Assembly (NCBI GenBank): GCA_963556255.1
Contig: OY744606.1
Span: forward strand, 78,422,141-78,486,140
Length of the DNA: 64,000 nt
Direction: 5' to 3'
From: Allolobophora icterica
Lineage: Eukaryota; Annelida; Clitellata; Crassiclitellata; Lumbricidae
The translations under genes were made by a program, and so were the position numbers. This document shows, one piece after another, positions 10,556 through 21,499 of the stretch; position 1 is the stretch's first letter; each line of letters opens with the position of its first letter. Under the pieces are notes generated by a model. That model was given only the letters and a program-made list of their open reading frames with translations, searched no databases and was not told the origin of the DNA.

Positions 10556-10964
10556 ATGATGACGATGATGATGATGGTGATGATAATGACGATGACGATG
10601 CTGATGATGGTGATAATGATGATATGATGATGATGATATGATGATGATGACGACGACGACTACGACGACGACGACGATGATGATGATGATTATTATTATT
10701 CGTTTATTATCGACTCACATTGACAAACAGCAGTATGTTACAAATACATTGATGATGATGCTAAGTAATAGTAATGTTATGTTGGAGGATTTAGGAGAGG
10801 CTGGAAAAACAAGTATTGAAAATGTTAAAATTTTTGATAAATTAAAGTAAAGAAAGAATTATTTTAATGTGGCATAAAGAACTCTTTGGACAAAATTGGA
10901 ATCGTCCTTAGGGGGAGGGTAAAGTCATGTGGTCGAGGACGGAAATTGTACTGTCTACTGTCTA

Positions 10965-11019
<55 letters not shown>

Positions 11020-11082
11020 CGATGTAATGATGATGACGACGACGACGACGACGACGACGACGATGATGATGATGATGATGAT
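10556..11082. repeat. GAT/GAC trinucleotide arrays
   Basis: Two arrays (10556-10700 and 10964-11082) of GAT with blocks of GAC. The roughly 260 bp between them carry no motif. Asp- or Met/Thr-homopolymer frames across them are artefacts. Confidence 0.9.
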
Positions 11083-11745
11083 ACTTAGTAACATTCAATT
11101 TTACGTCGTTCTTCGTATCACGGAACCCCCGTCATGCAGTTAACACTGAAACGGAACTCTGCTTGTTCTCTCTTCACGTTTGGTGCTTCTTAAATTGCAT
11201 CGCGGTTGCTATCAATCCAAACACGCTGATAGTCACACATTGTAACTTGACATTCCGGGAACGATAACCTTAATATGAGCTGGTCTTATAGATTATAGAG
11301 GTGTCCATTATAAACACTATCGTAAAATTATACAGTGCATTGGCGGCAGCCGGTAAGAGATTGGTGAATTCTTTCTAAGACACTTTAGCTGAATTGTTTC
11401 TTTAGACACCTTTATAACGTTCTTAACTGATGGAACATAGGTACAACAGCACTTAGTACTGACCAGGACTCAAACGAGTTTCCGACGCGACTTATTCTAC
11501 TTACAGAGACAGTGCAAATCTTAAAAGAGGTTTTTTTGAAGGACAATCAAATTTGTTATTGTGACTATAGAATTGTAATTAACCATTTATTAAGCGCAGA
11601 AATAAGCTTGTGCCAGTGCTTAGCTTTTAGGTAAATTACGAAAATTAAACAAGTGGACGCCTCTTTTAAGGCTTGCACTCGCCCTATGAGTAACAGTAGA
11701 AGAGGAATTAATTCAAGAGACTCAATGTAAAATGCCATCTCCGTT
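11083..11745. other. No gene; fragments of the interspersed repeat
   Basis: Positions 11518-11530 (CTTAAAAGAGG) and 11655-11705 (CTCTTTTAAGGCTTGCACTCGCCCTATGAGTAACAGTAGAAGAGG) belong to the unnamed repeat seen at 8.8-9.5 kb; the second is in reverse. Nothing else is seen. Confidence 0.5.
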
Positions 11746-11747
11746 TA

Positions 11748-12092
<345 letters not shown>

Positions 12093-12440
12093 TGAGCTAA
12101 TATTATGCCATATGAACGCCAACCACAAGGCCGTCTTATCCAAAATTACTAATTTCTGTCGACGTCAACGATCTTTGTTACCACAAGGTGTCGTTAACTC
12201 TGGATCCATCCATCCATCCATCGTACATAGGGTAGTAAGCACTGCTTTCTAGATATATTGACAACGCGCTAAATATTAACAGGTAGAGTAAGGTCAACGT
12301 CAACAGCACTGATTGCCGTAAGATGTTCTTCAACTATTGACAACCGTAGCCCATTGTGAGATACTATTTAACAGACTTTGTTCACCAAAGTGCTGTGTGG
12401 CAGCTGGTTTAGCAAAAATATACTTACTTACTTATGCAGC

Positions 12441-12562
12441 ATGCGAATGGTTAGAGCGCTCGCCTTGTAATGCGGAGACTCTGGGTTCGAGTCTACCCTG
12501 GTACGGTTACTGTGTAGGGACGGAGAGCAAATCCTCAACTTGCAATTGCTCAGCGCCATCGT
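12441..12562 (+). mobile_element. tRNA-derived SINE copy (family 2)
   Basis: A box AATGGTTAGAGCGCTCG, B box GGGTTCGAGTCTAC, then a body with CTCAACTTGCAATTGCTCAGCGCC. Minus-strand relatives lie at 14285-14525, 44405-44525 and 58400-58635. Confidence 0.7.
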
Positions 12563-13379
12563 TTGGGTTATTAGATAGTAATGCTTACAATGCATAATAA
12601 TTATACGGCCACACTGTCTCCTGTAATGCGTCCCTCAAACGGTCTAACCTATTACGTGGTCGCCAAGCTCAGAGCTACACGCCGCTTCACGAAGTTCACG
12701 CACGGGACATCTACGCCGAAAGAAGTAGTCCGGCAAATGGAAAACGAAGGTTATCTTTCGGAAGCAGAATGGTCGGTTTATTTAGCGTAAAGTAGCGTAG
12801 TCATTCGCGGAGTCGTTCGCGGAGTCAACCTCCTGGGGCTCGATGCCTCAGTCCCCTCCCGTTGGAGGCTTCTACCAGCAATGGAGATTGTCTGTCCCTT
12901 TTGTTATTAATGCGCTGAGTTTTTAATTAAGTGCGAAGGCTCGGCTGAACGGCGCCGTTGCGAGTGATGTCTGGTAGTAGAAAGCACTAATGTGGGTAGG
13001 AAAGACGTAAATTGTCTAGTGACAGCGGTTAAAATTACCAGGGCTGGTGATTTCCAAACTGTAACCTACCCTCGCTATTCAAATAATTAGAAAAGCATTG
13101 TTTTATATCGGTCAAATTCTTTAACCTTTGAGAGTTCAGAATAGTGAGAATTGTTCCTTCTCTCTTTGGTCTTCTTGGTTCTTCACTTGGTATCTCTAGA
13201 CAACCCACCTGACATGACGCAGCGCTCGTAAACAGGAAGCTCGTGCCGTGTGCAAAAAGTTTACAATTGCGATTCCGATTACAAAGAGGTCGGCTTCAAA
13301 TTACAGACGGATCTTCAGTTTCGGGAACCGGTTCCCGTTCTTTTAGGTGACGGATCTCATTATTCAGATGGAAGATCTC
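12563..13379. other. No recognisable gene
   Basis: Two short open frames (12337-12597 and 12581-12790, + strand) overlap the SINE and its flank and show no family motif. Positions 13200-13250 resemble the LINE 3' end described at 31540-31830 (GACGCAGCGCTCGTAAACAGG). Confidence 0.45.
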
Positions 13380-13500
13380 ATAATCTGATTTCGTTGTCAA
13401 ACTCGTAATCATAATCGTAGTCGTAAAATCCAGATTTCTAAAGCGCTACTTTAAAGCTACGCGCAGAGCACCAGCTTATTCACGATCGCTGCGTCCTTTC
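13380..13500 (-). mobile_element. LINE 3' end fragment with GATTAC-type tail (minus)
   Basis: Read on the minus strand: ...GGACGCAGCGATCGTGAATAAGCTGGTGCTCTGCG...AAGTAGCGCTTTAGAAATC, then TACGACTACGATTATGATTACGAG. The same 3' end is on the + strand at 31700-31830. The tail motif (GATTAC)n is shared with copies at 19230-19456 and 55290-55405. Confidence 0.6.
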
Positions 13501-13589
13501 AGATGGATTATCCAGAGATCGAAGTCCAATGAAAGTCAGAGTCCGAGAATTGAGACATTAAGACTTGTCTCTTTCTACTGCTTATCCAG

Positions 13590-13830
13590 CTTGGTTTTGG
13601 TGCGCCATCGTTGATGCCTTGTACATTAGATACCGCTGCGATAGAAGTTACTGATTAAAACTAATTCAGCCAGAGGGATCCAGATGAATCTCATCACTGT
13701 CTAGTGTTGCAGGTTTTTCTGAACTGATATTCAGACAGTTGTGGCGGATGGATGGATCCAGAGTTGAACGACAGCTTATGGCAAGAAAGGCCGTTGATGT
13801 CGACAGAAATTATCTACTATAAAGTTTCCC
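13590..13830 (+). repeat. CR1/L2-like LINE tail, then a copy of the unnamed repeat
   Basis: Positions 13590-13665 carry the LINE 3' UTR (TTGGTTTTGGTGCGCCATCG...CATTAGATACCGCTGCGATAG). Positions 13745-13810 carry GGATGGATGGATCCAGAGTTGAACGACA...GCCGTTGATGTCGACAGAAAT, a module also seen at 8984-9045. Confidence 0.65.
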
Positions 13831-14039
13831 ACATCTGTGTGTCCATGGTAAGATAAACGCTCTGCAATGTCTGGAATGTGCATCAGGCTCGCCCGATGCA
13901 TGCGCCTGGAATACGGGCTGCACTGCGAAATTTAATTCATCCAGTCTAAGGCCTGCATCGGGCAATACAGGCACACGGGCCCTGCTAACCGACATGGCCA
14001 GCTTTATGTGGCATTGCCGCGTTCACGAAACCGAGACAA

Positions 14040-14147
14040 CCCGTCATATATGACGGGCAAATATCGACTGTATAGAGGACAAATGTAATATGTCCAATGC
14101 TTAAGACCATGGACATATTACGTTTGTCCTCTATACAGTCGATATTT
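14040..14147. other. Long perfect hairpin (38-bp stem, 13-nt loop) next to an 18-bp palindrome
   Basis: Arms 14059-14096 and 14110-14147 pair over 38 bp. The single DNA mismatch would be a G:U pair in RNA. The loop is 14097-14109. Immediately left, 14040-14057 (CCCGTCATATATGACGGG) is a perfect palindrome. A transcript would fold into a long hairpin RNA. Alternatively this is a foldback MITE end, since CCCGTC..TA..GACGG palindromes recur at 14748, 22741 and 22790. Confidence 0.75.
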
Positions 14148-14284
14148 TGACTAGTTCTCACCGTTCCTCCTGTGACATAATACAGCTTTTCTACAGGTTT
14201 GCTGTAGTTTTTAATCATCGCTTTAACGGGGCTGTGATCTCTCTATATATAGTGTCAGTGAATAACGTTTCAAAGGTGTCTAAA

Positions 14285-14525
14285 GCAGCAGTAGCATTTA
14301 AACCAAAGTATATACAATACAATGCTATGCAGCTGTATTTTGATATTGCCTTCCTTCTATGTTCAGAAATGCACACGACCTTTATACGACAGAACATCGA
14401 TGACACAGAGCAACTGTGAGTGAATAACTTTCTTAAGGTCCATAAACAATAATTAACCGCCTGCATGTAGGTTCGAAACCGTACTCTCTGTGTTACAACC
14501 CAAAGGCTCTAACCATTTGGCCACC
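14285..14525 (-). mobile_element. tRNA-derived SINE copy (family 2, minus)
   Basis: The tRNA-like head reads on the minus strand from about 14525 (GGTTAGAGCC and GGTTTCGAACCTAC). The body contains CAGTTGCTCTGTGTCATCGATG and GCAATATCAAAATACAGC. A close relative, head and body, is at 58400-58635. Confidence 0.65.
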
Positions 14526-14529
14526 GTAT

Positions 14530-14720
14530 CCCACAGAGTTTAACGACAACTTATGGTAACAAAGATCATTGAGTAGTAGTTTTCAGTTTAATAATACTGT
14601 GTGATAACAATGATCATTAGCGTCGCCCTCCTGCTCTATCCAGACTTGGGACTGGCACTGTCGGAGTAGGAGCAATGGCGGAGTTAAAGACCGTTGACGT
14701 CGACATACATTATTTTGAAA
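14530..14720 (+). repeat. Two tandem copies of the unnamed interspersed repeat
   Basis: GAGTTTAACGACAACTTATGG at 14537, then AATACTGTGTGATAACAATGATCATTAGCGTCGCCCTCCTGC at about 14590-14632, TCCAGACTTGGGACTGGCACTGTC near 14638, and GACCGTTGACGTCGACA near 14690. This copy shows the order of the modules best. Confidence 0.65.
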
Positions 14721-14734
14721 AGTTCTTATAATAC

Positions 14735-15400
14735 ACTAGATGTTTGCCCGTCCTAAGACGGTAAAGAAATATTTGAAAATGTATTTTCCAATTGTTCAGG
14801 CGGTATTATTATCGGCGCTATATCACATCGAGTCGCTAAGACGGTTTAAAAACAATTTTAAAATGTATTTTCCAGTGTGCGAAATAAGCTCTGTTGTGAA
14901 GTTGCTGCTGAATAGGCCTAATTTAGTCAATCTTAAAATGTTTTTCTGGTGTGCGAAATATACTCTGTTGTGAAGTTGCTGCTGAATAATTTAATCAATC
15001 GCTAGATGGCCTATAGTAGCGGAACTTAGTGAAAATGTTTTAGCGTCTAAGTTAATTGGCCCTTTAAAGCCTGTTCACGAACTAAGTAAATAAGTTTAAA
15101 ACAGTTTGAAGCCGCGCGGCATTAGTAAATTGGCCCTAAATTGGCCCGTTTAAATCCGTTAAGCCTTTCATTTAAGCGTTTAGCGACTAAGTAAATTAGT
15201 TTAATCCCGTTTATTTATAGACGCTATATCAAATCAAGTCGCGAATAGCCGTTTTGGGTCGGTTTTCAATTCGTCACTTCGTTATATTTCTGATCCGTTT
15301 AAACCCGTTAAGCTCTTTCGTTTCAGCGTTTAACCTATATAGGTAAATTATTTTAAACGCCTCTGAAACCGTTAGTTTAAAACAGCAGCTGCTTACGATA
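14735..15400. repeat. Partly duplicated AT-rich repeat
   Basis: Two diverged tandem units of about 70 bp lie near 14855-15000. Each contains GTGTGCGAAATA..CTCTGTTGTGAAG and GTTGCTGCTGAATA. Downstream, phrases such as TTGGCCCGTTTAAA and CGCTATATCAAATCAAGTC recur; the latter is also at 35762. No gene is seen. Confidence 0.55.
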
Positions 15401-15623
15401 TACTGAAATTTACGTTGAACGAAGTGTCAACCGATCGTCCCGTTTGAATGGGGCCAATTTGCAAACAGTGACGTCATATTAATGAGTTGGAAGCAGCCAA
15501 TGACAGGAGCGTAACATAACATTCTGGTGACATTTTTGTTTGTTTATATTATTAATAACCAATGGTGATAATAGCGTTTATTTAACAATGGGTGAGGTCA
15601 ACTATTTATTGAGATTATTATTA

Positions 15624-16300
15624 TTCCACAGTTTAACGTCGTCTTACGACATCAAAAGTCGTTGACGACAATTTAGATCATAGATCATATAGAGTGCAGT
15701 AAAATGAAGTTATAACATGTGTAAGACACCATTTAAAGGTGTCAAAACTGAACTTTACAATGTTCTTAGTGTTCATTGTGTAACAACATAAGATAATACA
15801 GTTAATAATGTCTAATATACACGAACTGTGATAAGACATTCTAAACAGTATTTCGCATCAATTATTATGAAACATGAATTTTAGATGTACAAAAGATTCT
15901 TGATGAACATTCTCAATGCACATGGTATTCTTAATCTATTGACATGAGTCAGTAAAAAAATTTCATTGCAAGTTTAAAAGACATTGTAAAGTAATTTTGT
16001 TATTCATGAGATCCTTATTCTACTTCTGTATTTTCAAGAGCTATCAATCAATACAATTAAACAGTAAAAAAGAAGTAAATTGCGTAACTAAATGACATTT
16101 CTTTAACATGTTATACAGACTTGATAATAAGAGAACCGATACATCATCACTCCAGACTCAATCTATCACTTATCTATCACTGATTTATTGACAGCGCTCT
16201 GCTTTTACTTAATATGGTGAATATAACACGTTAAAGAGGTGTGTAATTATTTTGAACAGTCTCAATAGTATCGGTATGGCATAAAGGAAAGAAAGTTACA
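15624..16300 (+). mobile_element. Uncharacterised interspersed repeat, copy A
   Basis: Starts with CAGTTTAACGTCGTCTTACGACATCAAAAGTCGTTGACGACAATTT and runs at least to about 16170. A diverged copy lies in reverse at about 63980-63330. Colinear matches include AAGATTCTTGATGAACATTCT, ATGAGAT..TTATTCTACTT, and CAGACTTGATAATAA..AGAGAACCG. It has no coding frame, so it is probably non-autonomous. Confidence 0.65.
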
Positions 16301-16819
16301 AAATGGTAACCACACAATAAAAACACATTTATTTTACATGTACATGTTTACCGGTACACTATTTACTTAACATAGAAAATGATTCTAAGAATTTGCAAAA
16401 TTGGCAAATGATTCCAAACTTCTGCACACCACACTGTTTAATAAGCGTAATTGTAATATCACAGTATATTTATAATGTGGTAATATCGAGATTTTTCAAG
16501 CGCCAGAGGACTAAGCCCTTGACCCACGTAATTCACAAGCGCTCAGTCAAAAACAAATTCGATGCGCTACGTAGGGTTAGAATCCGTTCCCAGGCCCGCC
16601 AACAGAAATTCCGTGGCCCTAGGCAGAGCAGTCACGGGCCTCTAAACTATCTTTAGTCTTAATGAGAAAAAAAACAAATTGAAAAAAGTGCGGATACGAC
16701 CGTACGATATTATATTTATATATACAACCATGATTATAAACTTTGTATAACTGATTATGATATTTTTCATGAGTTGATTACGAAGAGGAGCAATCAGGAT
16801 ATGATTTGTTACAGACCTA
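16301..16819. other. No recognisable feature
   Basis: AT-rich DNA with one short open frame (16393-16656) that has no family motif. Confidence 0.45.
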
Positions 16820-16975
16820 GTACCCGGAGTCAGTCGGTAAGGAGTTACCGACTGACTTGATGAGTTAGCGATTGACTTAGGGACTCAGTCGACTAAGTCG
16901 CATGCTTATCGACTGACTAAGTCGCTTAGACTTATCGACTGACTTAGCGACTTGCTATCGACTTTCTCGGGTAAT
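16820..16975. repeat. Cluster of CGACTgA(C)TnAGTCG-like inverted motifs
   Basis: Repeated short phrases TATCGACTGACT, GACTTAG and GACTAAGTCGC occur in both directions. CGACTAAGTCG and GGTAAGGAGTTACC can form small hairpins. Confidence 0.55.
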
Positions 16976-18179
16976 CGTGTATATCTATTGAACATACCTG
17001 ATTACCTATAACAATGTAAAGCATTTTACCCCATACTGTACTGAGCGTACCATCATTTCCGTGGGCATTAGATGGGACCCATATGAACTCTATACGGGCC
17101 CAGTATGGGAATATGGGTCCTGCTTGGGCTCCGCTCCATGTGGGACGCAGCCGATGACTGTGAAATTAATATTACTGTGAATATGTGACACATTTGAGTG
17201 TTTATAAAAGGAATAGAGCTTACCGCTAAGTCCAAGCCAGTGATATTTCAGTTTTGAAAAATAATTGTAGTTTCAGTTTTAATTCCGTTTTGGATTCGTA
17301 ATTTCTATTTCAGTTCAAGTTTCAGTTCTGAAATAATTTCAGTTTTTATTGCAGTTTCAGTACTGAAACAATTTCCGTTTTCGTTTCAGTTACTGGAAAA
17401 TTTCAATTTCAGTTTCTACACAGATATTATTTGCATTGATGACAACAACATGGACGTACAATTGATTATATGTTATCAGCTGTTAACTAGTATAAGCACT
17501 GTTCTGTCATTGTTTACTTGGAAACCGCGATTAAAACAACAAGCAAAATATTAAGTGAACAAAGTCGCTAGCAGTCGATTGTGTAGCGACTGGTTTCGAC
17601 TGAGGGCTTAACGGCGGCGGCGGCGGCGCCGAGGACTATACGGACCGCACGGTGCGATATAAAAGACTTGCACTTTGATTTAGACATTATAAAGCGCCGG
17701 TCAGAATAAGGAACCGGACTTTCCGTGCCACCTCCACGTTGCGCTTGGGCCTGAAACCAAAGTGTCTAGGACCGATCAGACATGAGTCTTTTAGTAAGCA
17801 TTCCTTGGAAAAGAAAGGCTTAGGACATCCGAAGGCGGGATCAGTCCAACTCTCGGTTGGGAGGAGAAGGGAAGGGAAGAAATGGAGGGAAGAAGAGGAA
17901 TGAGAGATTGATTGGAAGCTGCTTGGACATCGGCGATTAATGGAATCGTAGGAATAGAGAGCTGTGCGCTAATTCTCAGCTTAGGGCGAACGTGGGTGGA
18001 ATGAGAGGGTTGGGATGAATGGAGTGGGGGAGAGTGGGGCGAATTGATTGTCCGGACTGGATTAGGTCGATCCCGGACTTTGACGCATCCCATACTGATC
18101 GACTGTCGCCATCTACCGTTTCATTTGTCTGCACTTGTTGGCATACTTAGAAGATGCAGCATATGCAACGTACTGTACA
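16976..18179. other. No gene; TTTCAG-rich stretch and short GGC run
   Basis: Positions 17230-17420 hold about a dozen imperfect copies of AGTTTCAGTTtT. Positions 17612-17629 are a (GGC)n run followed by CG-rich sequence. The minus-strand open frame 17791-18093 is Ser/Pro-rich with no motif. Confidence 0.5.
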
Positions 18180-18353
18180 GATATGCATGTATGTAGGCTA
18201 TGTATGCATATACATGTATGTATGTATGTATGTATCTACGTATACATGTTTGTATATATGGATGTTGTAATATGTATATACGCATATGCAAATGTATGTA
18301 TATATATAATTATATATGAATATGTTTATACACATATAATTATATATATGTAT
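18180..18353. repeat. TATG/TA-rich microsatellite
   Basis: Imperfect ATGTATGTA and TATA runs directly left of the Helitron-like copy. Confidence 0.7.
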
Positions 18354-18481
18354 AGTAGCTGGTTTACCCGGCGTTGCCCGAGGTTATAAGTTTCAATCCC
18401 TGTAGCGAATAAGCAACAAATGTAGGTATAAGTTTAAATCCGTGTAGCGAATAAGGAAGAAATTTAGGGGACCTGTGGGGA

Positions 18482-18701
18482 GACTGCTTCACAGTCTTGT
18501 GTACGCCTTCTGGCGTACAGCGGAGACTGCTTCGCAGTCTTGTAGTGTTGTAGACGCCTTCTTGCGTACAGCGGAGACTGCTTCGCAGTCTTGTATACGC
18601 CTTGTCGCGTCTTGCGACCTCTGCCGTGGACTGACTGCTTCGCAGTCGCTCTGTGGCGACGACTGCTTCGCAGTCTCCCGTGGACCGACTGCTTCGCAGT
18701 C
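18482..18701. repeat. Array of six 15-bp hairpins in Helitron copy 1
   Basis: Each unit has a 6-bp stem GACTGC/GCAGTC around the trinucleotide TTC (one unit is TTCACAGTC). The units are irregularly spaced by 13-42 bp, and further unrelated small stems fill the gaps (GTACGCC/GGCGTAC, GTCGC/GCGAC). Confidence 0.85.
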
Positions 18702-18764
18702 GAAGAGGGTGAACCCGGCGTTGGCGGGTTAAAGAAAACGCCAGAAATCTAGCCGTCACTGCCC

Positions 18765-19082
18765 TTAGTAAAGCAGAGTCTTTGAACATACAATTTTGCT
18801 GTAAAACGATGAATATAGTTCGAATCGATCGTAATTAAATTTTGTGCGAAAGTAAACAACGTCGTTATGCGCATTATTAATGACGTTGGGGAATACCGGC
18901 GCCATAAATAGAACCGCTTTGCAGTGGAAGAGGCGAGCTGGGGCGTGAGGTACGTTAGGTTGGGTAGAGTTTTGGGGGATTTTCACCATGTTAGCGGTGA
19001 AAAGGGGGTACGCGAACCCCTCCACTGGGTGTCCGATGCCGAGGCCGACACAGTAGTGAAGGTTTCGAGTGAAAAGGTGCAA
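18765..19082 (-). CDS. Open frame shared by both Helitron-like copies (unknown function)
   Basis: A 105-codon frame on the sense strand of the element. Its first half (MHLFTRNLHYCVGLGIGHPV...) is kept in copy 2 at 40823 with only a few changes, including FAYP.FTANMVK.PQNSTQP. I recognise no domain. It may be a short element-encoded peptide or simply a frame left open by recent common origin, so the call is tentative. Confidence 0.3.
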   Translation of the reverse strand: MHLFTRNLHYCVGLGIGHPVEGFAYPLFTANMVKIPQNSTQPNVPHAPARLFHCKAVLFMAPVFPNVINNAHNDVVYFRTKFNYDRFELYSSFYSKIVCSKTLLY

Positions 19083-19151
19083 AATTGTAGAAGTTAATCC
19101 CGGTTAAACAGACAGAGAAACAGACAGACAGACACACAGAATTCTCGCTTT

Positions 19152-19155
19152 ATAT

Positions 19156-19228
<73 letters not shown>
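19152..19228. repeat. (TA)n microsatellite
   Basis: An almost pure TA run beginning at the 5' end of Helitron-like copy 1. Confidence 0.9.
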
Positions 19229-19229
<1 letters not shown>

Positions 19230-19230
<1 letters not shown>

Positions 19231-19456
19231 TTTACTCTGAACTCATGGCTGTGGAATTACACCCGCCTTAACATCTGCTCTGCTCCTCTCTTGAACTGGC
19301 CTCCTTCATGGAAACCGGACTCGAACCTCCTTCGGACTTCTTTCTGGAAACCCCCCTGTGATTTGAATTAGCCCTTGTGAATAGGCTGGTGTACTGAGCT
19401 TGGCGTTCGAGTGGCCGTTTAGAAGTTTGGAGATTACGATTACGATCGCGCGATAG
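19230..19456 (+). mobile_element. LINE 3' end fragment with (GATTAC)n tail
   Basis: Coding-like end, then GTGAATAGGCTGGTGTACTG..CTTGGCGTTCGAGTGGCCGTTTAGAAG, then GGAGATTACGATTACGAT. The same 3' signature is at 31540-31830. Confidence 0.6.
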
Positions 19457-19589
19457 AAATTTACTTACTCAACGGCGGAAAAATAGTTGTCACAGGCATA
19501 CGACTCTACGAGAACAGAAAAAATTATTACTATCCAAAAACAAAAAGAGCAGGATGATTGAACAGATGACGAAGGTAACAAATATACAA

Positions 19590-19860
19590 GAAATTTAGGG
19601 AGGAAAATGAAGATGAAGACATTTGGGAGAGAAAATGAAGATGAAGAAATTAGGGAGGGAAATGAAGATGAAAACATTTGGGACGGGATTCACGGGAAAT
19701 ATAAATGAAGACATCTGGGAGGGAAATGAAGATGAAGATATTTGGGACAGGAAATGTAAATGAAGACATCTTGGAGGGAAAATGAAGATGAAGAAATTAG
19801 GGAGGGAAATCCAGATGTGAAGAAATTAGGGAGGGAAATTAAGATGAAGAGAGAAGCGAC
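19590..19860. repeat. Purine-rich minisatellite (about 30-35 bp unit)
   Basis: About eight imperfect units around GGAGGGAAATGAAGATGAAGA with variable ATTTGGGA or AATTA joins. Open frames on the minus strand (Phe/Ser-rich) come from the repeat. Confidence 0.8.
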
Positions 19861-20739
19861 GTAGCAAGCGACAGTCGAAGCGATCTGAAGAATTATCAGG
19901 ATAGTAAAGACATGGAGAAATCTGAAGATATAGGCAAAGATATTAAGATTGACGATAAAGACAGAAATGCAGACGTGGAAAATTGAAGGTGGTGCGAAAA
20001 GAGAAAGGCGGAACACATGAACACAATTATAGTACAGATTTTGAAAATGAAGATGTCTAGAGGTGTGGTAAAGGGAACATAGGAGAAACGATGTGTGAAA
20101 ACGAGAATGACTTGAGAAGAGACGTCGACATTTTCAGAACAAACCACAGACGAAAAAACGTGAAGAACGAATCCAACAGGTGAGAAGGAGTGGCGAGAGT
20201 TAAGGCAAGGACCGGAAGCAAAAGAGAAGGACAATACCCAACAGCTGAACAATACCCTCCATCCATCTTCCTCCTCTTTGTCTCGCTCCGGGTGGCGTTT
20301 CCAATTGACGCCCAGAGCCCGATTCACAATCGCCAGATTTATCTTCGGTGGGTCTCGGCCGCCACATAGATGTCGCCCCAGCTTAGACTCGGCATACATA
20401 CTCGTCGCTAGGCGGCCACCTTTATTCGTTCGCCAGAGGTCGTGAATCGTCAGGGAGACAGAGGGCGCTGCTGTCGTCGGGTTCCATTATTGAGATAAGT
20501 CCTGCTGAGCGAGCGCAGGCGAAACTGCGCCAAGTATATTAGGAGCAAGAGGCGAGAAGAGAGGGGGCAGCGGGGTACGACTCCGCTCTTGCTAATCACA
20601 GCAGCGTCTTCTGGCGGCGAAATCACGGCGCAGGGAATTGTGGGACTGTCGGCAGGCCGGAAGTGCGATTTATGAGCCGCCAGGTTTACAGGCGGATGTC
20701 GATTCCGAACATAAATGCCTTCGGACACCTTCTGTATGT
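19861..20739. other. No recognisable gene
   Basis: Purine-rich on the + strand to about 20240, then balanced sequence. Open minus-strand frames (19896-20399) lack motifs and overlap the compositional bias. Confidence 0.45.
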
Positions 20740-21035
20740 CTGTCTACCTGTCTGTATGTATATGTGCATGTATATATGTATGTCTATGTCTGTCTGTCTG
20801 GCTGTCCTCTCTCTGTCTGTCCTCTGTCTGTCTGTCTGTCTTTCTATCTGTCTGTCTACACGTATGTACGCATGTATGGATGTCTATGTATATGTGCATG
20901 TATTTATGCATGTACAAATCTATGCATATGTCTGTCTCTATGTGTGTATTTCTGCATGGATATATGGATGTATGCATGCAAGTATGTTTTTGTGGTTTCT
21001 ATGTATGGTCTGTCTGTTTGCCTGTCTGTCTCACT
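20740..21035. repeat. TGTC/TGTATG tetranucleotide-type microsatellite
   Basis: Mixed TGTC, TGTA and ATGC repeats, imperfect throughout. Cys/Tyr/Val-rich frames are artefacts. Confidence 0.9.
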
Positions 21036-21480
21036 GTCTAGGACGCTGACTGACCAGCAGTTTTATCGATTCGTAATGTGTGCAGGTCAGAATTGGTCGA
21101 TAAAAAGGTCATATCCATTACTCGACCTATTGTGAGACGGATACACCCCTTGCTATTATACCGCCCCAAACTCCCCCTCGCTTCCCCGATATTCGCGCAT
21201 CTCCCGGAGGTCGTTTGGTGGTTGGATTTCTCCATGGGTCTAATTCTGGGTCCGATGCAGTAATTGGGGTCCACACCCTCCCCCGGGTTGGGTCATTTAT
21301 CTTGCCACGCGAGGATGTCCTATGATCGGCAAATTACGAGTTAGGTTTTCATAACTAGGCTCTTCGTGTACTTGCGCGACGCATGGGTTATCTTTATGCG
21401 TTACATTAAAACTACATAAAACTTAACGAACAATTTTAAAAATAGATATGCAGTCCTGTGCACTAGGTAACGAGGTCGTG
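21036..21480. other. No recognisable feature
   Basis: Ordinary sequence, with no open frame showing a motif. Confidence 0.45.
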
Positions 21481-21499
21481 CGCAACACATTACTACAGC

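Larger units (their letters stand above)
18354..19158 (-). mobile_element. Helitron-like element, copy 1 (minus)
   Basis: About 805 bp, homologous in reverse to 40736-41545. The 3' end (left side here) carries the terminal hairpin CCGGG..TTGCCCGG (18369-18382), and a diverged terminus reads CTACT rather than CTRRT. The 5' end (right side) is TAAAGCGAGAATTCTGTGTG in reverse and merges into a (TA)n run. The interior has six GACTGC-TTC-GCAGTC-type hairpins at 18482, 18525, 18576, 18633, 18661 and 18687, plus GTACGCC-TTCT-GGCGTAC. There is no Rep or helicase, so it is non-autonomous. Confidence 0.7.

Noticed and set aside
12441..12515. tRNA gene
   Set aside because: A and B boxes are present but the acceptor stem does not pair and a SINE body follows. 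The same holds for 14285, 44405, 57528 and 58400.
18482..18701. Hairpin array as a CRISPR-like or tRNA-like cluster
   Set aside because: Spacing is irregular, units are only 15 bp, and the whole lies within a dispersed Helitron-like element.
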